From: Neorickettsia sennetsu str. Miyayama
Lineage (GTDB): Bacteria > Pseudomonadota > Alphaproteobacteria > Rickettsiales > Anaplasmataceae
Reading direction: 5' to 3'
NCBI RefSeq assembly: GCF_000013165.1
Contig: NC_007798.1
Location: 124,001-188,000 of the forward strand
DNA length: 64,000 nt
How positions within the stretch are numbered: the first letter of the stretch is position 1; every line of letters starts with the position of its first letter. Of the stretch, positions 1 to 9,517 are shown piece by piece. Both the position numbers and the translations under genes were made by a program. Below the pieces are notes generated by a model that saw only the letters and a list, made by a program, of their open reading frames with translations, did not search any database and was not told where the DNA came from.

Positions 1-1
1 A

Positions 2-511
2 GTAACACCACACCACCTTCTTTTAACCGAAGAGGCTGTAGATGGATATAACACCGCTGCTAAAATGAACCCTCCGCTGCGAACAGAAGAAGATCGCCTC
101 TGCATGATTGAGGCGCTTAAAGATGGCACTATTGATGCTATAGCTTCAGATCATGCACCACATAACGAGGTTTATAAGGAGCTTCCGCTAAAAGAAGCTG
201 CGTTTGGAGTGGTTGGATTAGAGACAATACTACCACTGTCATTAGAGTTATATCACTCTGGGGCTCTGGAGCTGCATTCATTGCTTGCAAAACTGACATG
301 CAATCCTGCAAAGATTATTGGTTCTGAGGCTGGAAGAATAAAGGTGGGTGCTCCTGCGGACCTTGTTCTTCTGGATCTTAATTCAGAGGTAAGAATAGAG
401 ACAAGACAGTTTGTAAGTAAATCAAAGAATTCGCCTTTTGGAGGACGTAAGACCAGAGGCAAAGTTTTACGTACTATTGTTGGTGGAGATACAGTGTATA
501 TGGATGTGTAA
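2..511 (+). CDS. pyrC: dihydroorotase (3' part)
   Basis: This is the C-terminal part of dihydroorotase, the zinc amidohydrolase that closes carbamoyl-aspartate to dihydroorotate in pyrimidine synthesis. The reading frame is open from base 2, so the gene begins outside the window. The visible part opens with VTPHHL, followed by a KMNPPLR segment, then the metal-binding/catalytic SDHAPH motif, then GLETILPL and the C-terminal PADLVLLDL and SPFGG segments. All are typical of class I dihydroorotases (PyrC/AllB-like group). About 169 residues are present, against roughly 430 for the full family. Substrate assignment rests on family resemblance; hydantoinase or allantoinase is less likely because pyrD and carB are also present. 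A short AT-rich hairpin-like sequence follows the stop codon. Confidence 0.93.
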   Translation, partial: VTPHHLLLTEEAVDGYNTAAKMNPPLRTEEDRLCMIEALKDGTIDAIASDHAPHNEVYKELPLKEAAFGVVGLETILPLSLELYHSGALELHSLLAKLTCNPAKIIGSEAGRIKVGAPADLVLLDLNSEVRIETRQFVSKSKNSPFGGRKTRGKVLRTIVGGDTVYMDV

Positions 512-721
512 GAAAGCTCCCACTAATATCTCTTTCTTTTGAGGTTTCAGCACCAAATTGCTTGTTTACACCGACTTTTTAGGTATTGTCCTGTGTAGAT
601 GCGGTGCATATGAGTGTGTGAAAAAGGACTTTTGCTTTCCAAGAGGCTCAGATTGCAGGGCCCGTTTAGCACAAGACTTTTTGGAAATTTTGTGCGGAAA
701 GGGTTAGAACTTACACGATTT

Positions 722-3268
722 CTAAAAGGTAGATACTACTAATTCAGATAAATTTTTTAGGCAGCGATCCAGATCCTCTTTTTTAGAAAATGTGGCCTGA
801 ATGACATATGGTACAGAAGGGGTAACTTTTCCGTGCGATTTATCAATTGTCTCTTTCATAGAATCTATAAAACTTATGTTTTTGAAAATCTCCTTATCGA
901 GTATGATGAGCGAATATAGGGCTTCGCTCAGTTCTGTGTGAACAATTAGCACCCCCGTTTTGGGTCTTATTTCTGATGCAAGACTCAGCAGGATTTCTTT
1001 TGATATACCCTGAACATTTTTAGTAATTATTTCCACTGAGCCATATCTTTCTGTTCGGGCTTCTGCATTTGTGACAATGGACTGATATACGCGTGTAATC
1101 TCTTTTTGATGGCTCTTTTGCATTGCTTTGAGCTTTGCTTGATGTTCGGTAAGTTGATAAAGCTGTGCTTGTTCCGCTTCTCGTATGTATTGTAAGGCAG
1201 TAAGATGCGTTACTGCCTCTATTCTGCGAACACCGTGAGCCACAGATGACGCCGATAAAATCTTTACTAGTCCAATGGCTGAACTTTTTTTGACGTGCGT
1301 ACCTCCGCATAGCTCTACTGCTTCCCCTATTGAGACAACACGAACCGTATCGTCGTACTTTTCTCCGAACAATCCAATGGCGCCATCTCTTATAGCCTCA
1401 TCAGTCTTTTTGATTTCTGTCATTACAGGATGATCATCCCAGATCATAAGGTTTATACAGTCCTCTATTTTAGAAAGCTCTTCCTCCGTGATAGATTGGC
1501 TGTGACTAAAATCGAAACGCAACCTACTCGGTGCCACGAGAGAGCCACGTTGCGAGACATGTGCACCAAGCCTTTTTCTCAAAACATGATGTAGTATATG
1601 CGTTGCCGAGTGGTTCCTGGCTAGGCTGTTTCTGCGATTTATATCTATCTTGAGGTTTACTTTCTCGCCTCTACTCGTTACTTGACCCCTGATGATCGTA
1701 CACTCATGGAGGATAACTCCCTCAGTAGATTTGTAGACTTTTTCTACCTTCAGCAGGGTATTTTCTCCTTCTATTATGCCTTGATCGCTCTCTTGACCAC
1801 CTGATTCTGGGTAGAAAATCGTTTGGTCAAGTATAATTGTCAGTTTGTTAGATCCCTCTTTTTCTGTTATCGCAAGGATAAGCGCTAATCCTGTAAAATT
1901 TTCATAACCAATAAAAGGTGTTTTTCCGTGCTCTAGGAACACTGCTTTTACCTCATAACTTGAGGTTTGTGCCATATCCTTCATCCGAGAAGCTTGAGCA
2001 AGGAGCCTTTGCATTTTCATCCTTTCTGCAAAACCTTCTTCATCGACTGAAATTTTTCTCTCTTTTAAGATGTCTACCGTTATATCCAATGGGAATCCGT
2101 GGGTATCATATAGTGTGAATGCTATGTCTCCAGATAATGTATCGCCCTCCTTCATAGAGCTTGAAACTTCCTCGAGTAATTTCATTCCTGACTTGAGTGT
2201 GTTTCGAAAAGATTGTTCTTCTAGTGTTAATGTATCTAAAATGAGATTCTCAGCTCTTGTGAGTTCCTGGTAATGACTACCCATCCACTCCTTAAGTACC
2301 CAAAAAAGCTTTGGTAATAATACCGTATCAAAACCAAGTGCATGCGAGTACCGTACTGCTCTGCGTATTATTCTCCTCAAGACATACTCACGTCCAGTAT
2401 TACCTGGTAAAACACCATCCGCTATAAGAAAACTAGCAGAACGTAAATGATCGGCTATTACTTTGTGCGCAGCTTGATTGTCTTTGTTGCCGGTAACATT
2501 TTGTGATTCCTTTACAATGGCTTCGAACAATTTTGTTTTATAGTTATCATCTGTACCCTCTAGAATTGCGGCCACCCTTTCTAGCCCCATTCCTGTATCT
2601 ATACACGGACACTCCATGCGCGCCAGTTCTCCGCTTTGTTCCCTTATGTACTGCATGAAAACGAGGTTCCATATCTCGACGTATCTTTCCCCGGGGTCCT
2701 TTTTATCTTCAGGTATGTCACCGGATAAGTGTTCTCCATGGTCATAAAAGATCTCTGAGCAGGGACCACACGGGCCAATATCACCCATCTGCCAGAAATT
2801 ATCACTTGTGCTAATTCTCTTGATTTTTCTTTCCCCGAAGCCTGTTAATTTATCCCAAATCTCGAACGCTTCATCGTCCTCGTGGTAGACTGTAATGTAC
2901 AGTTTTTTCTTACTTAACGTGAGTTCTTCAGTGACAAATTTCCAAGCTAACTCTATTGCTCTTTCCTTGAAATAGCAGCCAAAGCTGAAATTTCCCAGCA
3001 TCTCAAAAAAGGTGTGGTGCCGTTTTGTAAATCCAACGTTTTCCAAGTCATTGTGTTTACCTCCAGCCCTCACGCATTTTTGTGCTGTTACGATGCTCGA
3101 GAATGGTGCTCTTCTGACATCCACAAAGTACTCCTTAAATGGAACCATACCCGCGTTGACGAACATCAGTGAAGGATCGTCTTTCGGTACTAAGGATGCA
3201 GAAGGAAGGTATGTGTGTCCGTTTTTGACGAAAAAATCTATGAATTTTTTTCTGAGGCCGTCTATCAT
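722..3268 (-). CDS. alaS: alanyl-tRNA synthetase
   Basis: This enzyme charges tRNA-Ala in the cytoplasm. It is a class II synthetase: the N-terminal catalytic domain contains the FVNAGMVPFK and KRHHTFFEMLGNFSFG segments. The editing domain carries the HxxxH zinc motif in HSATHILHH and the CGGTH motif (VELCGGTHV), which clear mischarged Ser and Gly. The C-terminal DHHA1-like domain follows. The reading frame extends six codons upstream to 3286, but the chosen start at 3268 gives MIDGLRKKFIDFF, the usual AlaS beginning. The resulting 848 residues are typical for the family. It is a monocistronic minus-strand gene facing the end of pyrC. Confidence 0.97.
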   Translation of the reverse strand: MIDGLRKKFIDFFVKNGHTYLPSASLVPKDDPSLMFVNAGMVPFKEYFVDVRRAPFSSIVTAQKCVRAGGKHNDLENVGFTKRHHTFFEMLGNFSFGCYFKERAIELAWKFVTEELTLSKKKLYITVYHEDDEAFEIWDKLTGFGERKIKRISTSDNFWQMGDIGPCGPCSEIFYDHGEHLSGDIPEDKKDPGERYVEIWNLVFMQYIREQSGELARMECPCIDTGMGLERVAAILEGTDDNYKTKLFEAIVKESQNVTGNKDNQAAHKVIADHLRSASFLIADGVLPGNTGREYVLRRIIRRAVRYSHALGFDTVLLPKLFWVLKEWMGSHYQELTRAENLILDTLTLEEQSFRNTLKSGMKLLEEVSSSMKEGDTLSGDIAFTLYDTHGFPLDITVDILKERKISVDEEGFAERMKMQRLLAQASRMKDMAQTSSYEVKAVFLEHGKTPFIGYENFTGLALILAITEKEGSNKLTIILDQTIFYPESGGQESDQGIIEGENTLLKVEKVYKSTEGVILHECTIIRGQVTSRGEKVNLKIDINRRNSLARNHSATHILHHVLRKRLGAHVSQRGSLVAPSRLRFDFSHSQSITEEELSKIEDCINLMIWDDHPVMTEIKKTDEAIRDGAIGLFGEKYDDTVRVVSIGEAVELCGGTHVKKSSAIGLVKILSASSVAHGVRRIEAVTHLTALQYIREAEQAQLYQLTEHQAKLKAMQKSHQKEITRVYQSIVTNAEARTERYGSVEIITKNVQGISKEILLSLASEIRPKTGVLIVHTELSEALYSLIILDKEIFKNISFIDSMKETIDKSHGKVTPSVPYVIQATFSKKEDLDRCLKNLSELVVSTF

Positions 3269-3546
3269 AAAGTAACCCCAATGCACAGGACACGAACGTA
3301 AATGTTATATGTTTTCGGGTCTTTAAAGTAAAGTACAGCAATTTTCTTACTAGGTCTTGCAGGCAGGGTTCTTGTGCTGCTTAGAAATTTGTATTGCGCC
3401 TGTAAAACACTGAGCCTTTTAGAGCTGGGTAGAGTTGTTTATGAAGGCTACTTTCCCGAAGATAACTTTTATACGGGATTCCTGTTTTATCATCAAAAAA
3501 AAGGCTTAATTTACGATATCCTGCAACCATCTGTAGCTGTGCTTTT

Positions 3547-5157
3547 TTGTTTCCAGTGCTTAATCAATTACTAGTCGATCTTGCGCCTCTTTATGTGGTG
3601 TCTGTTCTGATTGTGAGTACCTACCTACTAGTGAATGGTAGCTCTACTACAGAGAGAATAACCTTTGTCTCAATTGTGCTACTTGTAGTTTATCAGAGTT
3701 TTACTCTTTCAAAACCATTAGCTTTTTTAGAGAGTACAATGATTGCACCCGTTATTGCCATACTTGGTTTGGCTATAATGGGGAGATTAGTTGCTTGTAC
3801 TAGCGTCGTTAACAGAGCTGCGGTTCTCATAGTAGAAATCAAGCATAAGGCACTCATACCAGTCATTTTGATACTTTTGTGCTTCATACTGAGCGCCTTT
3901 GTTAACAATACACCTGTGGTGGTGCTTCTTATTTCATTTGTTTCCACATTTGGCAAGCAAGTAGGTATAGCCAATTCCAGAATGATGCTCCCGATTGCTT
4001 TTTCTGCATCCCTTGGTGGAATGCTCACAGTTCTTGGAAGTAGTACAAATTTCCTTATCTACTCAAAAGCTGAGGAGCTCGGTGTCGAATTAGGCTTCTT
4101 TGGATTCTTCTTACCAGCGATATTTGTAGGCATTTTTGGGATCATTTATGTGATCTTTCTTACGTTGATACTTCCAATAAGAAAACCCGTAGAAGAGCAC
4201 GTTAGAAGATTCCTCTTTGTTTTGAACTCGTCTAAGTCTGGGAGATTGATTTTCTCTTCAGTCGGAATACATGAGATAAAAAATATTCTACATAATCACG
4301 TATTTGGTGATAATCTGATAATGAATGAGATCGTGATTACGGAAAAATCTGAATTGATAGGCTATAGCATATTGTCCGATAACGTCGCGAGTTACTTTAA
4401 TGCATGTGCTGTTGGTATAACGCACACTTCAGAGAAGATAGTGCCTGGCTCTAGGTTAATTATTGTTTGTAAAGAAACGAGTCCCTATCATAGAGAGGGG
4501 GAAGTGTTTTTCGCAAAAGATAAATCGTGCATTCTGAGTCATGCTAATAGCGTAAAGGTAATATGTGCTTTTATTGGTATGGTTCTTTTATCTGGGATTT
4601 TGAAAATACCACTTGCTCTTACTGTTCTTTCTGGTCTTGCACTGTTGATTGTTTTGAATGCCGTTGACGTGAAAGAGGTTTTCAGATTTCTCGAAGTAAA
4701 GCTGCTGCTTATGCTTGTTTACTCGCTTACTATAGGAACATCACTAGAAATGACAGGTTTACCGGGGGATTTTGTGCAGCTTCTCTATCAATGTACCCGC
4801 ACATTATCCCCTATTGCCCTAATCTGTATACTTTTTGCTATAGTGACTTTACTGAACGAAGTTATGAGTAATAATGCAGTAGGATTAATTTTTACACCTG
4901 TTGTACTAAAACTCAGCCACATGATGGGATTAGAGGCAAAGTATCTACTGTGGACGCTGATATTTGCATCCAATAGTGCTTTTGCTACACCGTTTGGATA
5001 TCAAGTTAACCTTATCGTCATGGAAGCAGGAAAGTACAAGTATTCTGATTATCTAAAGTTTGGTTTTCCACTTAATGTAGTTGTTTTAGTTGGCTATATT
5101 CTCTATTTGCACCTCTTTTCTGAGCTAGATTTCTTTCATTGTGTCTCTCATCAGTAG
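3547..5157 (+). CDS. SLC13-family permease with internal TrkA-C-like domain
   Basis: This is a polytopic inner-membrane transporter of the SLC13/DASS (sodium:anion symporter) type. The N-terminal half has about six hydrophobic segments with FVNNTPVVV and a GSSTNFL loop, matching the conserved Asn-Thr re-entrant motif. A soluble stretch around residues 225-320 resembles a TrkA-C/RCK-type regulatory domain, placed as in other bacterial SLC13 permeases. The C-terminal half repeats the pattern with MSNNAVG and ATPFGYQVNL. The start is TTG at 3547; a GTG lies three codons later. The substrate (dicarboxylate, sulfate or other anion) cannot be told from sequence. A dicarboxylate would suit an intracellular bacterium feeding the TCA cycle, but that is inference. 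Confidence 0.85.
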   Translation: MFPVLNQLLVDLAPLYVVSVLIVSTYLLVNGSSTTERITFVSIVLLVVYQSFTLSKPLAFLESTMIAPVIAILGLAIMGRLVACTSVVNRAAVLIVEIKHKALIPVILILLCFILSAFVNNTPVVVLLISFVSTFGKQVGIANSRMMLPIAFSASLGGMLTVLGSSTNFLIYSKAEELGVELGFFGFFLPAIFVGIFGIIYVIFLTLILPIRKPVEEHVRRFLFVLNSSKSGRLIFSSVGIHEIKNILHNHVFGDNLIMNEIVITEKSELIGYSILSDNVASYFNACAVGITHTSEKIVPGSRLIIVCKETSPYHREGEVFFAKDKSCILSHANSVKVICAFIGMVLLSGILKIPLALTVLSGLALLIVLNAVDVKEVFRFLEVKLLLMLVYSLTIGTSLEMTGLPGDFVQLLYQCTRTLSPIALICILFAIVTLLNEVMSNNAVGLIFTPVVLKLSHMMGLEAKYLLWTLIFASNSAFATPFGYQVNLIVMEAGKYKYSDYLKFGFPLNVVVLVGYILYLHLFSELDFFHCVSHQ

Positions 5158-5164
5158 ATGAGAG
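5145..5164 (+). terminator. perfect 8-bp hairpin over the SLC13 stop codon
   Basis: CTCTCATC and GATGAGAG form a perfect 8-bp stem around an AGTA loop that contains part of the TAG stop codon. A T-rich stretch with a run of five T follows about 10 bases downstream. It may act as a weak intrinsic terminator or 3' stabilizer. The U-tract is not immediately adjacent, so the call is tentative. Confidence 0.4.
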
Positions 5165-5246
5165 TTCATGATAGTTTTTCTGGCTTTTTGGTATGGATAT
5201 TGCAATAGAGAAGTTTCTGTTTCTAAGTGGAAGGTGGTAGTACTCA

Positions 5247-5275
5247 TTGAACAACGTATATTTTAGGCGTACAAT
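5247..5275 (+). promoter_or_regulatory. sigma-70-type promoter of tRNA-Leu
   Basis: TTGAAC (5247-5252), a 17-base spacer and TACAAT (5270-5275) lie 12 bases before the mature 5' end of the tRNA. Each hexamer matches the sigma-70 consensus at 4 or 5 of 6 positions and the spacing is optimal. Confidence 0.65.
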
Positions 5276-5287
5276 TCTGAGTTGTTC

Positions 5288-5375
5288 GCGGTCGTGGTGG
5301 AATTGGTAGACACGCAGCGTTGAGGTCGCTGTGGCTAATTAAACGGCCTTGGAAGTTCAAGTCTTCTCGACCGCA
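5288..5375 (+). tRNA. tRNA-Leu (GAG anticodon)
   Basis: An 88-base class II tRNA with a long variable arm. The acceptor stem GCGGTCG pairs perfectly with CGACCGC and the discriminator base is A. The anticodon stem CAGCG/CGCTG encloses the loop TTGAGGT, giving anticodon GAG. The D-arm TGGTGGAATTGGTAGACA is characteristic of leucine tRNAs. CCA is not encoded. Confidence 0.96.
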
Positions 5376-5455
5376 CGTCTTTTTATGCGCTCTGTCGTGC
5401 CCGCATGATGAATGTTATCCATCAGGTATCTGTTTTGGATGTTTGTGCCTTTGGC

Positions 5456-6067
5456 TTATAAGTTTTCCAGAGTTTCTTTTAGTGCAATTTCCATCACTAG
5501 TGGGGATAACAGCACTGCAATCACGTTTCCAAAAAATAACGCTGAGAAAATCCCTGGACTGTTTATACCCCACTTTAAAAGTGCAAGTGCTGTTACGATT
5601 CCGGGAATCGAGATTGGTGCGGCAAGAATAATGGGTGTGATTCGATCCGAGCGAATACTTAAACTACTGCACAGCGCACCAGTGAAGGATAGCATTCCTG
5701 TCGAGTAGCAAAGTGAACCAGCAAATAAAATTATAGTCGGGGTGTGTATTTTGTCGGTGCTTAGAAGATAAAACAAACCTGTAGCCAGGAGTGTTAATAA
5801 AAGACCTTGTCTAATCCATAATCCTAAGACGGTCTTTACTATAAAGCTCCTGATGCCTGGGGTAAACGTAACGAGTTGCTCTAGGCTTCCAGTAGCCCAA
5901 TATTGTGAAAAAATTCCGCTCACTGAGACTAGATGTAGGATGTTTGTGGTTATCCAAAGCAACGGTCCGTCCATTGAGCAGTTTAAGATCTGTTTGTAGA
6001 GAAGTAGCTGAAAAAAGTTGATCAATAAGAATGCTAATAGTACTATTGACGACTTGCCACGAAACAT
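5456..6067 (-). CDS. ccmB: heme exporter subunit CcmB
   Basis: This is the membrane subunit of the CcmAB(CD) ABC system of cytochrome c maturation system I, located in the inner membrane. The protein is about 200 residues with roughly six hydrophobic helices. Family features are the GSLEQL segment after the second helix and the APISIPGIVTALAL helix near the C-terminus, matching the conserved Pro-rich CcmB helix. The reading frame extends to 6100, but the ATG at 6067 is preceded by an AAGAGAG ribosome-binding-like sequence, so I prefer it. The N-terminus is shorter than in E. coli CcmB. No other ccm gene is adjacent, in keeping with scattered ccm genes in Rickettsiales. Confidence 0.85.
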   Translation of the reverse strand: MFRGKSSIVLLAFLLINFFQLLLYKQILNCSMDGPLLWITTNILHLVSVSGIFSQYWATGSLEQLVTFTPGIRSFIVKTVLGLWIRQGLLLTLLATGLFYLLSTDKIHTPTIILFAGSLCYSTGMLSFTGALCSSLSIRSDRITPIILAAPISIPGIVTALALLKWGINSPGIFSALFFGNVIAVLLSPLVMEIALKETLENL

Positions 6068-6163
6068 ATAAGGTTCTCTCTTTGGTAGCAAGTATAACAT
6101 AATAGTTATTTAAGTTTATGATGTTAGAGTTCTGCCGGTGTGGCTTTTTTTTTCTTTTACCCG

Positions 6164-6553
6164 ATGTCTTCTGATGATATAAAAAATGCCGAGTATATGG
6201 GAGAAAGAATGCTTGCGTACTTTCATGAAAAGTTGATCGGTCTTAGGAATGCCATAGTAAATCAAGGGAAGGTTGTCAAAGACGTGCTGAGCAAGTGTGC
6301 GAACTCATATGAGGCGGACGACATCATAATGTCCGCACAAAAGCGCAACTCATTGTTGAGTGAAATAGATGAGGCGCTTGAACGCATGGAACAGGGTGTG
6401 TATGGCTACTGCGAGGAGACCGGTGACGAGATAGGCTTTGGTAGATTGGATCTCGAGCCTACGGCCAGGTACTGCGTTGATGTGCAGGAAAGACTGGATA
6501 AGAAAAATCGTTTTCTTCGGTCCCCTGGGAGCGTAAATAGTGAAGAGGGGTGA
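6164..6553 (+). CDS. dksA: DksA/TraR-family transcription factor
   Basis: This protein is expected to bind RNA polymerase through the secondary channel and adjust initiation at stringent-response promoters. The N-terminal part is helical and would form the coiled coil. The C-terminal part has the family pattern YGYCEETG...IG...RL...PTARYC. The zinc finger is only half preserved: the canonical four Cys are here Cys, Thr, Cys, Val. Such Cys-poor fingers occur in alphaproteobacterial and DksA2-type homologs. The frame begins with GTG at 6140, but ATG at 6164 (MSSDDIKN) gives a normal N-terminus. It is divergent from ccmB and 71 bases before thyX. Confidence 0.9.
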   Translation: MSSDDIKNAEYMGERMLAYFHEKLIGLRNAIVNQGKVVKDVLSKCANSYEADDIIMSAQKRNSLLSEIDEALERMEQGVYGYCEETGDEIGFGRLDLEPTARYCVDVQERLDKKNRFLRSPGSVNSEEG

Positions 6554-6624
6554 TTTTTTGCTTTTGACAACTGTAGCACATGAGTGCAGAATAGTTCCCG
6601 TGTCCTATTATTTGGTCTGACTTG

Positions 6625-7500
6625 GTGGATAAGGAGAATCTCAACAAAACTAAGAGAGTTGTCTCTGAGAGTCTAGAGGAGAAGCTTGGCGAGTCTTACC
6701 AAGTTTTTAATAGTGGGTTCGTGCGCGTTGTTGACTACATGGGAAACGATCAGGCGATTGTTCAGGCCGCTCGGGTTTCCTATGGAAAGGGAACAAAAAC
6801 AGTGAACCAAGATCGTGGTTTGATACATTACTTGATGCGACATGGGCACACTACACCATTCGAAATGTGTGAAATAAAGTTTCATGTCAAGATGCCTATA
6901 TTTGTTGCCAGACAATGGATTAGGCACAGGACAGCTAATGTTAACGAATACTCAGCGCGCTACTCAATTGTCAAGGAGGAGTTTTATATTCCTGAGATTG
7001 ACAAAGTTTGTTATCAATCTGCTACCAATTCTCAGGGAAGAGGAGATAGGCTCGAGCAGGAATTTGCACAAGAATTTCGTCATTTTCTCATAGAAAGTAA
7101 TAGTGCAACATACGATGAGTACACGCGCTTCATAGAGACAGGATTAGCTCGTGAGATCGCGCGTATTGCGATGCCCTTAAATACCTACACAGAAATGTAT
7201 TGGAAAGTGGATTTGCATAATCTGTTTCACTTTTTGAAATTACGTTCACATCAAGGGGCACAGTACGAGATTCGCAAGTATGCTGAGGTCATTGAGGAAA
7301 TTGTGGGTTCCTGGGTTCCGATGGCCTATGAAGCTTTTTTAGAATATGTAAAACACGCAAAGACCCTCTCTAGGAGTGCAATTAAATACGTTCGCGATAA
7401 TCTCAAAGGAGAACTTTCTTCCGAAAGGGAAAAATATGGTATTGGTATGCGTGAATTTACTGAAGTAACCGAGATACTTAGTGGAACGGAAGAGGGATAG
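6625..7500 (+). CDS. thyX: flavin-dependent thymidylate synthase
   Basis: ThyX makes dTMP from dUMP using methylene-tetrahydrofolate with FAD and NADPH, replacing ThyA. The diagnostic RHRX7S motif is present as RHRTANVNEYSARY, in the context HVKMPIFVARQWIRHR. The C-terminal RSHQGAQYEIR segment, which binds nucleotide and flavin, is also clear. Length is about 291 residues, within the family range. The frame opens with TTG GTG at 6622-6627; I take GTG at 6625, but the exact start is uncertain because no strong ribosome-binding site is seen. ThyX use is common in Rickettsiales. Confidence 0.95.
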   Translation: MDKENLNKTKRVVSESLEEKLGESYQVFNSGFVRVVDYMGNDQAIVQAARVSYGKGTKTVNQDRGLIHYLMRHGHTTPFEMCEIKFHVKMPIFVARQWIRHRTANVNEYSARYSIVKEEFYIPEIDKVCYQSATNSQGRGDRLEQEFAQEFRHFLIESNSATYDEYTRFIETGLAREIARIAMPLNTYTEMYWKVDLHNLFHFLKLRSHQGAQYEIRKYAEVIEEIVGSWVPMAYEAFLEYVKHAKTLSRSAIKYVRDNLKGELSSEREKYGIGMREFTEVTEILSGTEEG

Positions 7501-7616
7501 AGAGGGTTAGTTTAGTAGGCTTTTTAAGGTGGGATTATAGCCTTTTTTATCCTTGAAGCAAGAGTGAAAATCAATTAGATTTAATTAATCGTGGTGGTCT
7601 AGAGAGAAAATATAGG

Positions 7617-8660
7617 ATGACATTAGCTAGATATGACAACCCTTGGGGTTCTGACGACGAACCACCACGGAGGACGAGAGCAACTCGCAGAAATGTTTAC
7701 GATATAGAGGGACTTTTACTGTCTGTTCGTGGTAAGTTTTTCCGTCGTGGAGGATCAAGGTTTAGTTGGTGGTTCATCTTATGTCTCCTTAGTTTGTTTG
7801 GCATCCTTTGGGTTTTGTCGGGCTTTTATGTTGTTAACCCTGAGGAGCAGGCGGTGGAACTTACCTTTGGTAAGTATACAGGGATGGCGGATCCGGGTCT
7901 CAGGTACCATTTTCCTTTCCCGATTGGTCGTGTCGATAAGGTAAAGGTAGCTGCTATAAATCGTAACGAAATAGGTTATTCCTCTGGCAAGAAAGGGGAA
8001 GGTGAGGGCATAATGCTCACAGGTGATGAGAATATTCTCGACGCAAATTTCGAGGTTCAATGGCGGATAAAGGACGCCTATAAGTTTCTGTATAAAGTCA
8101 GGGATTATGGGTTTGGGTTGAGTGTCAAAGGTGCTGCCGAAAGTGCCATGAGGGATGCAATTGGACAAAATGAGATATCCTTTATTTTGAGAGGTGAAGG
8201 CAGAGCAAAAATCGCTTCAGATACGAAAAAACAATTGCAAGAAATTCTTGATGGTTATGATATGGGTGTCGAGATACTTTCAATCCAAATGAAAAAAGTT
8301 GACCCCCCTGAGAAAGTGATAGATGCTTTCCGTGATGTGCAGAGCGCTCGTGCTGATAAGGAAAGGGAAATCAACCAAGCCTACTCCTATAGGAACGACG
8401 CTTTACCTAGAGCTCGTGGTGAGGCTGAGGTTGCTCTGCAAGGTGCACAAGCCTACAAGATAGAAGCTATAAATCGCGCTGTGGGTGACACGAAGAGGTT
8501 CATCGAAATTTATAACCAGTATAGAGTTAACCCCGACATAACAAAGATGAGAATGCGAATTGAAATGCTCGAAGAGGTTTATAAGAACACCGAGAAAATC
8601 ATTGCTGATGATAGCAATATATTCAAGTTCTTCGATTTACAGAAGGGTGGTGTCAAATGA
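7617..8660 (+). CDS. hflK: HflK, SPFH-domain regulator of FtsH
   Basis: HflK forms with HflC the periplasm-facing ring that surrounds and modulates the membrane protease FtsH. The N-terminal ~50 residues are charged and proline-rich, beginning MTLARYDNPWG, a HflK signature. One transmembrane helix follows at about residues 57-77, then the SPFH/band-7 domain starting NPEEQAVELTFG, then a helical C-terminus. It overlaps hflC by 4 bases (ATGA), indicating translational coupling. Length of 347 is normal. It is the first gene of the hflK-hflC-degP-dnaE block. Confidence 0.96.
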   Translation: MTLARYDNPWGSDDEPPRRTRATRRNVYDIEGLLLSVRGKFFRRGGSRFSWWFILCLLSLFGILWVLSGFYVVNPEEQAVELTFGKYTGMADPGLRYHFPFPIGRVDKVKVAAINRNEIGYSSGKKGEGEGIMLTGDENILDANFEVQWRIKDAYKFLYKVRDYGFGLSVKGAAESAMRDAIGQNEISFILRGEGRAKIASDTKKQLQEILDGYDMGVEILSIQMKKVDPPEKVIDAFRDVQSARADKEREINQAYSYRNDALPRARGEAEVALQGAQAYKIEAINRAVGDTKRFIEIYNQYRVNPDITKMRMRIEMLEEVYKNTEKIIADDSNIFKFFDLQKGGVK

Positions 8661-9517
8661 GAGGAGTTTTAGCAGTTGTTATAGGCTTTTTTTTGCTGTT
8701 GAATCTCAGCGTGTTTGTGGTTCCCGAGGGGTATAAAGCTATAGTTTTACAGTTCGGTGAGGTGGTAACTGAAAAGCCACTTGAACCAGGTTTGCATTTT
8801 AAGATCCCGTTCATCAATAAAGTCATAGTGATCGATACTAGGATACAGGACTTATCATCCGATTCTAGGGAGGTCATCGCCGCTGATCAAAAGAGATTGA
8901 TAGTTAGTTACTACGCGAAATATAAGATTATAGATCCCGTACAATTTTATCGCTCTACTAGGAGTATAGCTAATCTTGAGAGTAGGTTGGCTCCAGTGGT
9001 TGAGGCAAATATGAGAGAACAGATAGGTCTGGTACCTCTTGTCAGTATTCTGACTGAGGAGAGAGCAGATGTGATGAACAAGATAAAATTGCATTCTGGA
9101 AATGTTGCGTCAGATTTTGGGGTCGCTGTAGTAGATGTTCGCATCAAAAGGACTGACCTTCCGGAAGAAAATAGTGATGCGATCTTTAAAAGGATGCAAA
9201 CAGAGCGAGAAAAAGAAGCACGTGAAATAAGGGCACGGGGTTACCAAGAAGCGCAGAAAATAATCGCGAATGCTGATAGGGAGAAGAAAGTCATTCTAAC
9301 TGAAGCATATGCAAAGGCGCAATCGATCAAAGGTGAAGGTGATGCTGAGGCTGCTAAACTATACGCGGAGGCGTATGCAGTTGATCAAGATTTCTATAAG
9401 TTTTACAGGACGATAATTGCCTACAGGAAGGTTTTTAGTCGGGGTAATACAAAATTTATTATCAACTCGAGTGATGAGTTTTTGGCTACATTGAAGGATG
9501 TTAATGAGAAGAAATAG
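8657..9517 (+). CDS. hflC: HflC, SPFH-domain regulator of FtsH
   Basis: Partner of HflK. It has an N-terminal transmembrane helix (about residues 5-22), then the SPFH domain starting VPEGYKAIVLQFGEV, then a long Ala/Glu/Lys-rich helix with the ARGYQEAQKI segment, and a C-terminal YRKVF region typical of HflC. Length of 286 matches the family. The 4-base overlap with hflK and the overlap with the downstream protease gene suggest one transcript. Confidence 0.96.
   Translation: MRGVLAVVIGFFLLLNLSVFVVPEGYKAIVLQFGEVVTEKPLEPGLHFKIPFINKVIVIDTRIQDLSSDSREVIAADQKRLIVSYYAKYKIIDPVQFYRSTRSIANLESRLAPVVEANMREQIGLVPLVSILTEERADVMNKIKLHSGNVASDFGVAVVDVRIKRTDLPEENSDAIFKRMQTEREKEAREIRARGYQEAQKIIANADREKKVILTEAYAKAQSIKGEGDAEAAKLYAEAYAVDQDFYKFYRTIIAYRKVFSRGNTKFIINSSDEFLATLKDVNEKK

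Noticed and set aside
512-545. AAGAAAG/CTTTCTT hairpin after pyrC as a terminator.
   Set aside because: The stem is AT-rich with a 15-base loop and a weak T-run, too weak to call.
3374-3574. 66-codon plus-strand frame upstream of the SLC13 permease.
   Set aside because: Composition is not protein-like and its end overlaps the start of the real gene in another frame.
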